The notes: a model not told the origin generated them from the sequence alone. A DNA stretch of 64,000 nucleotides from Thermohalobaculum sp963822985 (GCA_963822985.1 CAWGJU010000006.1:1-64000), one strand, 5' to 3'; numbered from the stretch's first letter, positions 32,052 through 41,360 are shown. Program-made: numbers and translations.

Positions 32052-32388
32052 TGGTCAGAGCCCCTCACTCTCCTCGGATCGACTTCCGTGGCCGGGACGA
32101 CCTAGAGGTAGTGTTCTGCGCCGTAAGCATAGCAGGCAATTTGCTCGTTTGACCACCTCCAGGCACAGTTTCATCTGCTCCCACAGGCCTCGGCGGCGGG
32201 CTATCTTCGGTCGCCTGTGTCAGCCGGTGGTCGCCGCACTACGTGCAAATTGAGCAACTTTCACTCGCCTTCCTTGGAGATGGCTTCGAACGCCGGTGAC
32301 CCTGAGGTGCGGCGCCTTCACAAGCACCGGAACGCTCTCTCTCTCTCGGCAATCTGCGACTGAGCCGACGGCCTTCAGAGACGGGCCT
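32052..32388. other. Intergenic region upstream of phaC; no gene recognised
   Basis: About 340 bases between the phaC start and the DUF302 stop. It should hold the phaC promoter. No clear -35/-10 pair or gene. Confidence 0.45.
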
Positions 32389-32790
32389 TCAGATACGTCG
32401 CACGGCCTCGGCCAGCATCGCGCGTACCTGATCGGCAACGCGTGTGAGATCCGGATTCTCGATCGCCTGCATGGATGCCACAGGGTCTATGGCGCTGATT
32501 TCGACGCCATCCGAAACCTGCCGAACGATGACGTTGCACGGGAGCATGGCGCCGACCCGTGGCTCAATGCCAATCGCCTTGTGCGCCATGGTCGGATTGC
32601 ACGCGCCCAGAATCCGGTATGCGTCCATATCGACGTCCAACTTCTTCTTCATGGTTGCTTGCGCGTCAATCTCGGTCAGAACGCCGAAACCCTGGTCGGC
32701 AAGAGCCTTCCGAGTCCTTTCTACCGCCTGTTCAAAGGTGACGCCTTCGAGTGTTCGATCGATGGTGTAACTCATAAACTTCTCCTGCAC
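32389..32790 (-). CDS. DUF302 domain protein
   Basis: A 133-aa small protein of the DUF302 family. Seen: MSYTIDRTLEGVTFEQAVERTRKAL, LTEIDAQATMKKKL, YRILGACNPTMAHKAI and LPCNVIVRQV. These are the family's conserved blocks, including the single Cys in GACNP and the LPCNV Cys. Function is unknown; DUF302 proteins often neighbour sulfur or metal redox genes. A ribosome site (AGGAGAAG) precedes the ATG. It lies 60 bases downstream of a cytochrome c peroxidase gene on the same strand, probably one transcript. Confidence 0.88.
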   Translation of the reverse strand: MQEKFMSYTIDRTLEGVTFEQAVERTRKALADQGFGVLTEIDAQATMKKKLDVDMDAYRILGACNPTMAHKAIGIEPRVGAMLPCNVIVRQVSDGVEISAIDPVASMQAIENPDLTRVADQVRAMLAEAVRRI

Positions 32791-32850
32791 TTGCCAGCGG
32801 GTCTGTGATTTTACTTCGCCGTTCGGAGCCGAGCGTCTCGTCTATGCAAA

Positions 32851-33891
32851 TCACTGCTGCGGCCGTGGCGTATCGGCGCTGCTGGGCGGCAGTGTCGGAT
32901 AGACGATTTGAGGCATCTCGCCGGTCAGGCTGTCGAGAAACGCCGCGATGCTCGCTTCCTGGTCGGGGTCGAGCGCCGCGCCGAGCTGGGCCGAGCCCAT
33001 CACCCCGACCGCGAGATTCAGATCCCAGACCGAGCCTGAATGAAAATAGGGTGGCGTGATGGCGATGTTGCGCAGCGTCGGCACCTTGAACACATAGGCA
33101 TCCTCTTCGGCGCGCGTAACCTCGAAGCGGCCCTTGTCGCCCGGCGGCATGATTGCCCAATCCGGTTTCTCGACCACACCAAAGGGCTGATAGCTGTTGC
33201 CGCCGAGATTGATGCCGTTGTGGCAAGCCGCGCAGCCCCGATCGATGAAGGCGCGCAGCCCCGCCTGCTGTTCCGCCGTCATCGCTGCGTCGTCGCCGCG
33301 GAGAAAACGATCAAAGGGTGCGTTCGGGGTGATCAGGGTCTGCTCGAAGGCCGCGATCGCGGCCTCGGCATTCGGAAAGCTCACCGGATCCGGGTCGTCC
33401 GGGAAGGCAGCGGCGAAGAGCGGTAGATAGCCGGGGATGCCCTTCAGCTGCTCGACCACATGCTCTGCCGACGAGCCCATCTCGACCGGGTTGACCATCG
33501 GTCCGCCTGCCTGCTCGGTCAGGTCGGCCGCCCGACCGTCCCAGAACTGCGCCGTGTTATAGGTCGCGTTCAGAACCGTGGGCGAGTTGCGCCCGCCCTT
33601 CTGCCATCGATGGCCGAGCGAGACCGGCGCGAGGTCCGCGCCGCCCGTGCCGAGATTGTGGCAGGTGTTGCAGCTGATGTTGTGCCCCTCCGACAGGCGG
33701 GGTTCGAAGAACAGCGCCTTGCCGAGTGCGACGGCGGCCGGGTCGGGCGGCGGGTCCGGAGATTCAGGGATCGGCTCGAAGAGGGCGAGCGCCTCCTCGC
33801 GGAGACCGGGGTCAGCGGCAAGCGTCCAGCTGCCTCCCACGCCGGCAAGGATGGCCGCGACCGAGATCCTCAAGAGTGCAGTGCGTGTCAC
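32851..33891 (-). CDS. Di-heme cytochrome c peroxidase (CcpA/MauG family)
   Basis: A 346-aa exported enzyme reducing periplasmic hydrogen peroxide with electrons from cytochrome c, or a MauG-like relative. N-terminal signal peptide (about 1-26). The first heme-binding CXXCH is C74-N-T-C77-H78, the second C220-A-A-C223-H224. FWDGRAADL and the PxLRNIAxTxPYFHxG-type motif (PTLRNIAITPPYFHSGS) match the family. Full length. Pairing with DUF302 and the redox cluster upstream suggests a peroxide or metal-stress setting. Confidence 0.92.
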   Translation of the reverse strand: MTRTALLRISVAAILAGVGGSWTLAADPGLREEALALFEPIPESPDPPPDPAAVALGKALFFEPRLSEGHNISCNTCHNLGTGGADLAPVSLGHRWQKGGRNSPTVLNATYNTAQFWDGRAADLTEQAGGPMVNPVEMGSSAEHVVEQLKGIPGYLPLFAAAFPDDPDPVSFPNAEAAIAAFEQTLITPNAPFDRFLRGDDAAMTAEQQAGLRAFIDRGCAACHNGINLGGNSYQPFGVVEKPDWAIMPPGDKGRFEVTRAEEDAYVFKVPTLRNIAITPPYFHSGSVWDLNLAVGVMGSAQLGAALDPDQEASIAAFLDSLTGEMPQIVYPTLPPSSADTPRPQQ

Positions 33892-34401
33892 GCCGAACCT
33901 CCTGTGGGTTTCTTGCTGTGGATTTCTTGTAAGGAGGAACTTGTCGCATGGACTGCTGCCGGTGCCATTGATGCAGATCAGTATGAGCTTCGCGATTTGT
34001 GGGATGGGGACCGGAGCCTTTCAGCGGCCCGTCGCAATTGGTCTGCGGCAGGGGCGAAACGGGCGAGAGAAAGGCCGGCGGCAGACACTGGATTTCGCAG
34101 GTCGCCTTGTCGGCGTCCTATACGCCATCCATAGCCGCATGTTCCCGCCGTCATCGAGCCTGCACCGTGGATCACCGACATTCCTGCCTCACTCGCCAGA
34201 CTGGCATAAGCAGGCAGACTTTGCCCCAGCTCGCCCACGGAACGCGGCGGACCTGCGCGGCTCCCGCAGGTCCGGCGGAAGCCTCGTCGGGGCGTGTCCC
34301 GCTGGCGGAGCCGTGCCAATTCCAGTAGCCGACCCTCACGCCGCCTCTGCAATGAGGCGCTCCCGCCACGGGGCGCCCGCAGCCCGATGACGACCACGCT
34401 G
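33892..34401. other. Intergenic region; no gene recognised
   Basis: About 510 bases between the cytochrome c peroxidase start and the VIT1-like stop. Open frames exist on both strands, but their composition (Arg-rich, no family motifs, no ribosome site) looks like chance. It probably holds the ccp promoter. Confidence 0.45.
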
Positions 34402-35100
34402 TCAAACGACGGTTCCGAACAGCGCACCGATCCCGGCCGTCAGCGCCATGGCGAGCGCGCCCCAGAAGGTGACCCGCAGCGTCGCCTTCATCACGTTCGC
34501 ACCGCCCGCCCGGGCGCCGAGCGCGCCCAGGATTGCGAGGAACAGCAGCGAGGCGATCGAAACCCCAAGGACCAGCGCAGAACGCGGCATCAACACCACC
34601 ATCGCCAAAGGCATCGCCGCACCAACCGCAAAGGTCGAGGCCGAGGTCAGTGCCGCCTGGATGGGACGCGCCGCCGTCACCCCCGAGATGCCGAGCTCGT
34701 CGCGGGCATGGGCGCCGAGCGCGTCATTCGCCATCAGCTGATCTGCCACCTGGTGCGCAAGATCGGAGGAGACGCCGCGTTCCATGTAGATCCGGGCGAG
34801 TTCCTCGCGCTCGAATTCGGGCTGCGTCGCCAGCTCGGCCCGCTCGCGCGCAAGGTCCGCCCGTTCGGTGTCGGATTGCGAACTGACCGACACGTATTCG
34901 CCCGCCGCCATCGACATCGCCCCCGCGACGAGGCCCGCGACCCCCGCCACCAGCACGTCCGATGTCGCGGCCGAAGCCGCAGCCACGCCGACGATGAGAC
35001 TGGCCGTCGAGACAATTCCGTCATTCGCGCCCAGAACCGCCGCCCGCAGCCAGCCGATCCGCGAGACCAAGTGCTTATCGGGATGGGAGAGCCTGATCAT
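34402..35100 (-). CDS. VIT1/CCC1-family iron/manganese transporter
   Basis: A 232-aa membrane protein of the vacuolar iron transporter family. The hallmark first helix region GWLRAAVLGANDGIVSTASLIVGVA is visible in parts, as are AGLVAGAMSMAAGEYVSVSSQ and the metal-binding cytoplasmic helix rich in Glu (LATQPEFEREELARIY). C-terminal helices follow. In bacteria these proteins move Fe2+ or Mn2+ across the inner membrane. It is 16 bases after the P-type ATPase and likely the last gene of that operon. Confidence 0.9.
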   Translation of the reverse strand: MIRLSHPDKHLVSRIGWLRAAVLGANDGIVSTASLIVGVAAASAATSDVLVAGVAGLVAGAMSMAAGEYVSVSSQSDTERADLARERAELATQPEFEREELARIYMERGVSSDLAHQVADQLMANDALGAHARDELGISGVTAARPIQAALTSASTFAVGAAMPLAMVVLMPRSALVLGVSIASLLFLAILGALGARAGGANVMKATLRVTFWGALAMALTAGIGALFGTVV

Positions 35101-35116
35101 CAGGGGTCCTTTCGGC

Positions 35117-37039
35117 TCATGCGGGGGGCAATTGCAGTCCGGGCAACCGGCCGGAAGCTGGTATGGGAGGATTATCGGGTGTTCTGACAGCTTCTCGCGG
35201 CACGATCCTCAGTGCCCTGAGAGCGTTCAGGATGACGGCCACGTCGATCAGTTCCTGCAGCAGGGCGCCCTGCACGGGAGTCAGGTAGCCGAACGCCGCG
35301 GCAATCATCCCGGCGACCGAGAGCCCGATCCCGGCAGCGACGCTCTCGAGCGCGATCCGGCGCGAGCGCTGCGCCACCTCGATCCCCGGCAACAGGCGAT
35401 CGAGGTGATCGACCAGAAGGACGACGTCCGCTGCCTCGGCGGAAGCCGCCGCCCCGCGCGCGCCCATGGCGACCCCAATATCGGCGGCGGCAAGGGCCGG
35501 TGCATCATTGACCCCGTCGCCCACCATCATGACCGGGCCGTTCTTGCGCTCGCTCAGAACCAGAAGCACTTTCTGATCGGGGCTCAGATCGGCCCGAACG
35601 GCGTCGAGCCCCAGCCCCTCCGTCACGGCCTCGGCCACGGCGCGACGGTCGCCTGTCGCCAGGAGGATGCGGGCGATACCCAACCTGCGCAGTCCTGCCA
35701 GCAGGTCTGACGTGCCGGCACGCAGCGCGTCGGCCATCACGAGATGACCCACAAGTCTTCCGTCCACGGCAAGCGAGACGACCACCGACCCCGCCTCAAT
35801 GACCGCGCCCACAGGGTCGGCAACGCCGGCCTTCGAGGCAACGAAACCTGCACCTCCCACGACGACCCTTCGTCCATCGACGGTTCCCGCGACGCCTTCG
35901 CCCGGCGTCTCGACCACGTTTTCAGGGATCGGCAAGGCGGTCCCGCGCGCACGCGCGGCCGCGACGATCGCTTGTGCGATCGGGTGTTTCGATGCCTGAT
36001 CGAGGGCTGCCGCGAAATACAGAACCTCGTCCTCGGACATGTCGCCACGCCTGTCGATCGACACGATCTGTGGTCGCCCGTCGGTCAACGTCCCGGTCTT
36101 GTCCAGGATCAGCGTCGTGATCCGGGCCAGCGCCTCGAGAGGTTTTGCCCCCTTGATCAGAACCCCGAAATGGGCCGCCCGCGACAGCCCGGCCACCAAC
36201 GCCACCGGAACGGCAAGGATCAGCGGACAGGGTGTTGCGACCACGAGGACTGCAACGGCGCGGATCGGATCTCCGGTGAACCACCACGCGGAGGTCGCTA
36301 GCGAGACCGTGACGGTCAGGAACAAGAGCGAATAGCGGTCGGCCAGCCGTGCCATCGGCGCCTTGGACTTCTGCGCCGCCTCGACCAGCCTGACGATCCC
36401 GGCATAGGTACTGTCGGCCGCCCTCAGTGTGACCCTGAGATCGAAAGCCTCGCCGGCGTTGGTCGAGCCGCTCATCACATCCTGCCCGTGCGCCAGCCGG
36501 GCGGGCATGGACTCGCCCGTCAGTGCCGACTGATCGAGTATCGCGCCCGCGCTCTCGACCGTCCCGTCCACAGGGGCAACGTCGCCCTGCCGGATCAGGA
36601 GCAGGTCGCCCGGTGCAATGTCGTCCAGAGGCACCTCATCGAGCGCTCCGTTCCGGTGGCGGGTGGCCGTCCGGGGCACGCGGGACAGAAGATCGCTCAT
36701 CTCTCGGCGGGCGCGACCTTGCGCGAAACTCTCGAGGAAGGTACCGCCCGAATACATTAGCGCGACCACCGCCGCCGCCAGCGTTTCGCCGAACAGCAGT
36801 GCTGCCGACATCGACAGCGCCGCCACGATGTCGAGTCCGACCTCGCCCTTCCAGAGGCTTCGCACGATCTCGACGCAGAGGGCCGCAAGGACAGGGGCGA
36901 CACCTGCCGCCCACACGATCTTGGCAAGGTCCGGCTGCCCGGCGAGCCAAAGGGCCAGGCCGGACACCAGACCAAGAAGCGCCAGGCCCAGCAAGGCAAC
37001 GTTCAGGCGATCACGAAACAAAGGTGTCATTTGGTGCAT
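35117..37039 (-). CDS. P1B-type heavy-metal-translocating ATPase
   Basis: A 640-aa inner-membrane metal pump with no N-terminal HMA domain. Actuator TGES is at 174-177, phosphorylation site D313-KTGT, hinge GDGVNDAPAL near 510. The membrane metal-site helix is T269-P-C271-P-L273, whereas copper and zinc/cadmium pumps have CPC or CPH and cobalt pumps SPC, so the ion is not predictable. Its start overlaps the apbE stop by 13 bases, placing it in the ApbE/DUF2271 operon. A Met/His-containing N-terminus (MHQM) is short. Confidence 0.9.
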   Translation of the reverse strand: MHQMTPLFRDRLNVALLGLALLGLVSGLALWLAGQPDLAKIVWAAGVAPVLAALCVEIVRSLWKGEVGLDIVAALSMSAALLFGETLAAAVVALMYSGGTFLESFAQGRARREMSDLLSRVPRTATRHRNGALDEVPLDDIAPGDLLLIRQGDVAPVDGTVESAGAILDQSALTGESMPARLAHGQDVMSGSTNAGEAFDLRVTLRAADSTYAGIVRLVEAAQKSKAPMARLADRYSLLFLTVTVSLATSAWWFTGDPIRAVAVLVVATPCPLILAVPVALVAGLSRAAHFGVLIKGAKPLEALARITTLILDKTGTLTDGRPQIVSIDRRGDMSEDEVLYFAAALDQASKHPIAQAIVAAARARGTALPIPENVVETPGEGVAGTVDGRRVVVGGAGFVASKAGVADPVGAVIEAGSVVVSLAVDGRLVGHLVMADALRAGTSDLLAGLRRLGIARILLATGDRRAVAEAVTEGLGLDAVRADLSPDQKVLLVLSERKNGPVMMVGDGVNDAPALAAADIGVAMGARGAAASAEAADVVLLVDHLDRLLPGIEVAQRSRRIALESVAAGIGLSVAGMIAAAFGYLTPVQGALLQELIDVAVILNALRALRIVPREAVRTPDNPPIPASGRLPGLQLPPA

Positions 37040-38022
37040 ATCCCGGCTTCAAACACGCGCTCGGGGTCTGGACGGGTCTCGAACAGCCGTCCCACTCTCG
37101 TTTCGCGAAGATGGTCGCCCTCGCGGTCAATGAAGAGGGCGTTCAGATTGCATCTGCGGGCCAGTTTCGCGCCCTCCAGGCTTCCTTTCACCATCAGGGC
37201 CGTCGCCCAAGCGTCAGCCTCGGCACATGTCCGCGCGACGACCGTGACCGAGGCGGGCGAGGCTGGCACGGGCGCGCCGCGGTGTGGGTCCATGGTGTGC
37301 GACAGGCGGCGGCCCCCCACCTTGACCCAGTGACGGTAGTCTCCCGAGGTCGCCACGGCGGCGTCCTGAAGCGCGAGAATGGAATTGGGCGCGCGGCGAT
37401 CGGGGTCGGGCGCCTCCACCGCGACGGTCCAGGCTTGCCCGTCGGGCCGGAGCCCGAGGGCGCGTATCTCGCCGTCGATGCCGACAAGGCCAGCCTCGAT
37501 GCCGTGCTCGCGCAGCGTCTCGGCCAGCCGGTCGACGCCATACCCCTTGGCGACGCCGTTCAGGTCGAGCGCAAGTGGCGACGTCTTTCGGACAAGGCCA
37601 GTCGCCGCGTCGATCTCGAGCGCATGATGTGCGGGCACTCGGTCGGCCGTCATCGTGGTGCGGAGACGGTCGGGTGTCGCGGCGTCCGGCCCGAAGCCCC
37701 AGGCCGTCACCGCGTCGCCCATGCCGATGTCGAAGGCTCGGTCCGAGGCGCGCCCGATCTCGAGCCCGAGCCGCAGAACCTGCCGCAGCCGATCCGGGAC
37801 CACCACCCATTCGCCCACGGGCGCCGCGTTGAGGCGCATGAGGTCGCTGTCGGGCTTCCAGGTGGACATCTGGGCATCCACCTCGTCGACGGCGGCCTGC
37901 AGTGCCGCGCGGGCCGGGGCCGGATAAAATCCCGGCGGCGCGAAGAACGTGGCCTGCCAGCGCGTGCCCATTGTGGGGCCGTTTAGAGCGTGGCGCACCA
38001 GCTCAATAGACATCTTCGACAT
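37027..38022 (-). CDS. apbE: FAD:protein FMN transferase ApbE
   Basis: A 331-aa enzyme that covalently attaches FMN from FAD to Thr/Ser of exported redox proteins. Family features seen: NGPTMGTRWQ near the start, the FAD-binding DLNGVAKGYGVDRLAE region, a GEIRALG segment and the metal-site DAWATALMV motif near residue 270. No obvious signal peptide or lipobox is seen at this start. The start overlaps the upstream reductase gene by 20 bases. The likely substrate is the DUF2271 protein two genes upstream, which carries NGITGAS. Confidence 0.92.
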   Translation of the reverse strand: MSKMSIELVRHALNGPTMGTRWQATFFAPPGFYPAPARAALQAAVDEVDAQMSTWKPDSDLMRLNAAPVGEWVVVPDRLRQVLRLGLEIGRASDRAFDIGMGDAVTAWGFGPDAATPDRLRTTMTADRVPAHHALEIDAATGLVRKTSPLALDLNGVAKGYGVDRLAETLREHGIEAGLVGIDGEIRALGLRPDGQAWTVAVEAPDPDRRAPNSILALQDAAVATSGDYRHWVKVGGRRLSHTMDPHRGAPVPASPASVTVVARTCAEADAWATALMVKGSLEGAKLARRCNLNALFIDREGDHLRETRVGRLFETRPDPERVFEAGICTK

Positions 38023-40218
38023 ACCGACCCTCCGCCTTCAGCGCCGCGGGCGTCAGCCCATCGGGTGCAAGCATTTCGGCCATCGCGTCGGACACGCCCG
38101 CAGCCATGTCGCGCCCGCCGCAGACCATTACGCGCGCACCGTCCCGGATCAGCCGGGCCACCTCGGCGGCCTCATTGCGCATCGCGTCCTGGACGTAATG
38201 CGGACGCGTCCCGCGCGAGACGGCCGTGACAAGCTGGGTAAGTCGGCCCTCGTCCTGCCAGGCGTGCATTTCTTCACCGTAGAGAAAGTCGCTGTCCAGG
38301 TGGCGCATCCCGAAGAAGAGGTGGATGGGCCGCCGCCGCGCATTGCCGCGCACGAACCCCGCCAGCGGTCCGATACCAGTTCCGGCGCCGATCAGGATCA
38401 GCGGCGCGCCGCCCCGGCCCGGCTGGAAACCCGGATTGCGACGCAGGAATGCGGTCACCGTGTCGCCGGGCTCCAGTGCGGTGAGTTGGCCAGAGCAGAG
38501 GCCGCCAGGCTGCTTTTTCACCACGATCTCGACGAACCCGTCCCGGCGCGCTGAGGCGAGCGAGTAGAGGCGCGGCACGGGCGATCCCTCGGGCAGAATG
38601 CCAATCAGGTCACCCGCAACGAAGCGTCCGAAGCCCGCCCCAGTCAAACGCTGCCAGAGGGTCGCCTTCGGCAGGGAGAAGCGGAGGATCGCGGTCGGGG
38701 CCTGCACCTCGGCGCCGTAGTCCCGGCGCGAGACGAGGCTCAGCGTCTCGGTTTGCGGAAGAACGGGCTGGTGCGACAGTTCCAGTTCAACTCCCAGCGC
38801 AGCCCCAAGCGCCCGGCCCCAGCGGGCGAAGTCCTGCGGCGACTGGCGGTCGACAGTTCGAGAGGCAGGAGTTCGGCCCAACCCTTCGCCTCGGCGGCTG
38901 CCGCGACGGCCTCGGCGAAGGCGCAGTAGGCGGGAAAGCTTCGGTCGCCGAAGCCGAGCACGGCCAGAGGGATGACACGCGCGCGATCGGCGGCGCTCAG
39001 GCGGTCGAGGAATCCCTTGGCCGAGGCGGGCGCCGCACCGTTGCCATAGGTCGCGGCGAGCACGATTATCCGCTCGGCCCGGGTGTAGCGCTCCGGGGCG
39101 AAGCCCGACATCGGCCCGGCATGCACGCTCTGCCCGGCCTCTGCCAGCGCGGCGTGCAGCGTTGCGACGAAGCCCCAGGTGCTGCCGCCCTCGCTGCCGA
39201 CCAGCAGGATCGTCGCGGCGCGCCCCGCGGGCTGATTGCCGCGGATGCGCGGCCGCCCGCGCCGCCCGGCGAGCCAGACCAAGACGCCGGTCGCGCCCAT
39301 CGCCGGCACGCCGAGCGCCATCAGCCCTAGCACGAGGCCAAGCGTCGCCGCGCCCTGTCCGGTGTGCAGCATGTAGATGGTTTCCGAGATGCGCTCCCAC
39401 CCGGTCAGGTCGGCCCACGCCAGGAGCGCGCCGCTACCCTGATCGAGATACCCGGTTCCCCGGTCGGTCTTCAGCGTGAACACGTCGCTGGCGTCGCCCG
39501 GATAGGGAAAGCTCAACTCGCGCAGCTCGGTGACGGGCGTTTCCCTCAACGCAGGCATCAAGGCGAGCGTGAACCCGGTCTCGTTGGTCACCTCGGTCGG
39601 CATGACCGGCGCTGCGCCGCCGTCAGGCAGCAGATCGAAGGTCGAGGCCGTCATCCACAGGGCGGTGGCGGAGGAGAGGAGAAGGCCGATCACCGCAATG
39701 CGGGCGATCTCGACATGCACGCGACCGGCGAGCGGCCCACGCAGGGGCGCGAACCAGTGCCGCCAGCCGCCCGCCCGCCGCGCGACCAGCGCCGCGCCCG
39801 AGAGCGCTAGGACCAGCATCGCCGCCGCCCCCGCGGCCATGGCGATGCGGCCCCCGTCACCGAGGAACAGCGAGCGATGCAGGTTCGTCAGCCACCGTTC
39901 GACCTGGTTCGGGTCGGCCGAGGCCACTCCTTCACCCGTCGCCGGGTCGATCACGGCGGCACCGGGCGCGCCCTGATCGAACCAGTAGGCGGTGATCCGG
40001 CCGGAGGGCTGTCGGCGGATTTGCTCGACGCCCGGATAGACCGCCTGGATGCGGTCCGCGAGGGTGGCGACCGTCAGGCCTGCCTCCGCCTGCGGCGCGG
40101 CGAGCCGCTCGGCCGCAGGGAAGACCGACAGCGCCGCGCCGCTGAGCGCGAGGACGGTGACCAGCGAGAGGGCCAGAAGACCCGGCCAGCGATGGAGTGC
40201 ACGGATCATGGCCCTCAC
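38003..40218 (-). pseudogene. PepSY membrane / flavodoxin / ferredoxin-reductase fusion, single-base frameshift
   Basis: A large inner-membrane diflavin reductase. The N-terminal PepSY-TM part has helices at about 10-30, 130-150 and 180-200 and further ones near 310. A flavodoxin-type FMN domain begins at LLVGSEGGSTWGFVATLH. Then a CysJ-like FAD/NAD(P)H module: PRLYSLASA, GLCSGQL, GAGTGIGPLAGFVRG, and C-terminal RYVEDVY. The frames break at about 38845-38855, where one base is missing between the flavodoxin and reductase parts (LPLEL... to VDRQSPQDFARWG). All motifs are intact on either side, so a sequence error is plausible. It follows the DUF2271 stop by three bases. Confidence 0.82.
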
Positions 40219-40221
40219 CCC

Positions 40222-40692
40222 TCACATGTCGTAGGCGAAGCTGGCGACGTAGCGGCGGCCAGGCGCGGGCGTGCCGGCGCCACCAGTCGTGAGCGGCACC
40301 GCCACCTCGTTCGGGCTGTCGCGCATGTCCTCGACGGCCGCGTCGATGTGGAGCGTGTAGCCCGCGTCGAACAGCGCGTCGGCAAGGTCGAGGGTGATCT
40401 CGAGCGTCCGGCCCGCGCCGACACTGGCGCCGGTGATGCCGTTTACCTGCGCGGTGTCTCCGCCCGTGGCACGGTACCAGTCGCTCAGATGCTCATAGTA
40501 TTTGGACTTGCCGCCAGCCATCCAGAGGCTGCCGACATAGGCACCCGAGCCATCGGTGACGTAGAGCGCGAGATAGGCCCCGTCGCCGCCATAGTTGTTG
40601 AGGGTCGTGGTCAGCGTCACCGGTCGTGCCATGGCGAGGCCGGGAAGCGTCAGCGCAGTGGTGAGCGCGAGCGTTGCGAGTAACGATTTCAT
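40222..40692 (-). CDS. Exported DUF2271 protein with predicted flavinylation motif
   Basis: A 156-aa periplasmic protein with signal peptide (1-22, ending AMA). DUF2271 core: LNNYGGDGAYLALYVTDGSG, SLWMAGGKSKYYEHLSDWY. Residues N84-G-I-T87-G-A-S90 resemble the ApbE target signature D-x-x-(S/T)-G-A-(T/S), which would place FMN on S90. The first position is Asn rather than Asp. It lies between the Asp-rich protein gene and the PepSY reductase, both on the same strand, and apbE follows. Inferred role: periplasmic FMN electron acceptor of the membrane reductase. Confidence 0.85.
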   Translation of the reverse strand: MKSLLATLALTTALTLPGLAMARPVTLTTTLNNYGGDGAYLALYVTDGSGAYVGSLWMAGGKSKYYEHLSDWYRATGGDTAQVNGITGASVGAGRTLEITLDLADALFDAGYTLHIDAAVEDMRDSPNEVAVPLTTGGAGTPAPGRRYVASFAYDM

Positions 40693-40730
40693 CGGATGGA
40701 TCCTTGTTCGGAGAGGTGCTGCGGAGCGGG

Positions 40731-41095
40731 TCAGTTCACCTGGACCTGCGGAGGAGCGCCGTTCCCGAAAAGGCCGTTCTGCGGCGGCGCGACGGCGCCG
40801 GCGGGCGCGGGATTGCGGGCGGAGCCGCGATCGTCGTCGTCATCGTCGTCGTCATCATCCTCGTCGTCGTGATCGTCGTCGTCGTGCCCGCGCCGCGAGC
40901 CGTCCCGCCAGCGGCCGTCGTCGTCGTCATCGTCGCTTGCCAGAACCAGCGGCATCGTTTGCGCCCCGTCCTCAAAGAGCGCGGCGATGGGTCGAAGGGC
41001 GCCGCCCTCGGGGGCGTGCATAGCGCTCCAGGCCGGGAGGCCGATGGCTGCGGTCAGCGCCGTGGAGGCGATGAGAAGCGTAGGGTCTTTTTCAT
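40731..41095 (-). pseudogene. Small exported Asp-rich protein, frameshift in signal peptide
   Basis: The ATG at 41095 follows GAAAGGAGA. MKKTL continues, after one missing base at about 41078, as LLIASTALTAAIGLPAWSAMHAP, a clear signal peptide. The mature part has GALRPIAALFEDGAQTMPLVLAS, then about 35 residues dominated by Asp runs with a central GHDDDDHDDE, and a C-terminal PPQNGLFGNGAPPQVQVN. Poly-Asp/His suggests metal or calcium binding. First gene of the ApbE/DUF2271 operon. The alternative start at 41021 would lack export. Confidence 0.7.
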
Positions 41096-41146
41096 GGCAG
41101 GTCTCCTTTCGTCTGCTGAGGACAATCTGGAGAGCCGACCTGAGGG

Positions 41147-41192
41147 CTTCCTGACGGAGCGGCGATTCCCGCTTCAGCTTGCCGTCAGGAAG
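41147..41192. promoter_or_regulatory. Inverted repeat upstream of the flavin-redox operon
   Basis: CTTCCTGACGG (41147-41157) and CCGTCAGGAAG (41182-41192) are perfect 11-bp complements separated by 24 bases, 50-100 bases before the operon's first start codon. TTCAG-cttgc-CGTCAG inside is a possible direct repeat. It could be an operator or a leader hairpin. Confidence 0.5.
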
Positions 41193-41301
41193 AAAAAGGC
41201 CCCGCCAGGCAGAGCTACACGTTCAATTCCTCGGGGCATAGCTTTCGGGCGCCTCTGGGGCGTCGAGAATCCCGCCTGACCTGGATCCGCACCTTACTGA
41301 A

Positions 41302-41331
41302 AAGGGCGCAGCGAGTGATCGCTGCGCCCTC
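41302..41331 (-). terminator. Terminator after hsdR
   Basis: AGGGCGCAGCGA/TCGCTGCGCCCT forms a strong stem. Read on the minus strand it is followed by TTTTC, 30 bases after the hsdR stop at 41361. Confidence 0.75.
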
Positions 41332-41360
41332 CGCCGTTTCCACGCCCGACCGGGAGAAGA

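Noticed and set aside
33978..34427. 149-codon minus-strand frame between ccp and the VIT1-like gene
   Set aside because: Arg/Ser-rich, no ribosome site, no family motif, overlaps the VIT1 3' end.
40840..40960. Val/Ile-rich frame on the plus strand across the GTCGTC repeats
   Set aside because: It is the antisense of the poly-Asp codons. The minus-strand frame has a ribosome site and a signal peptide.
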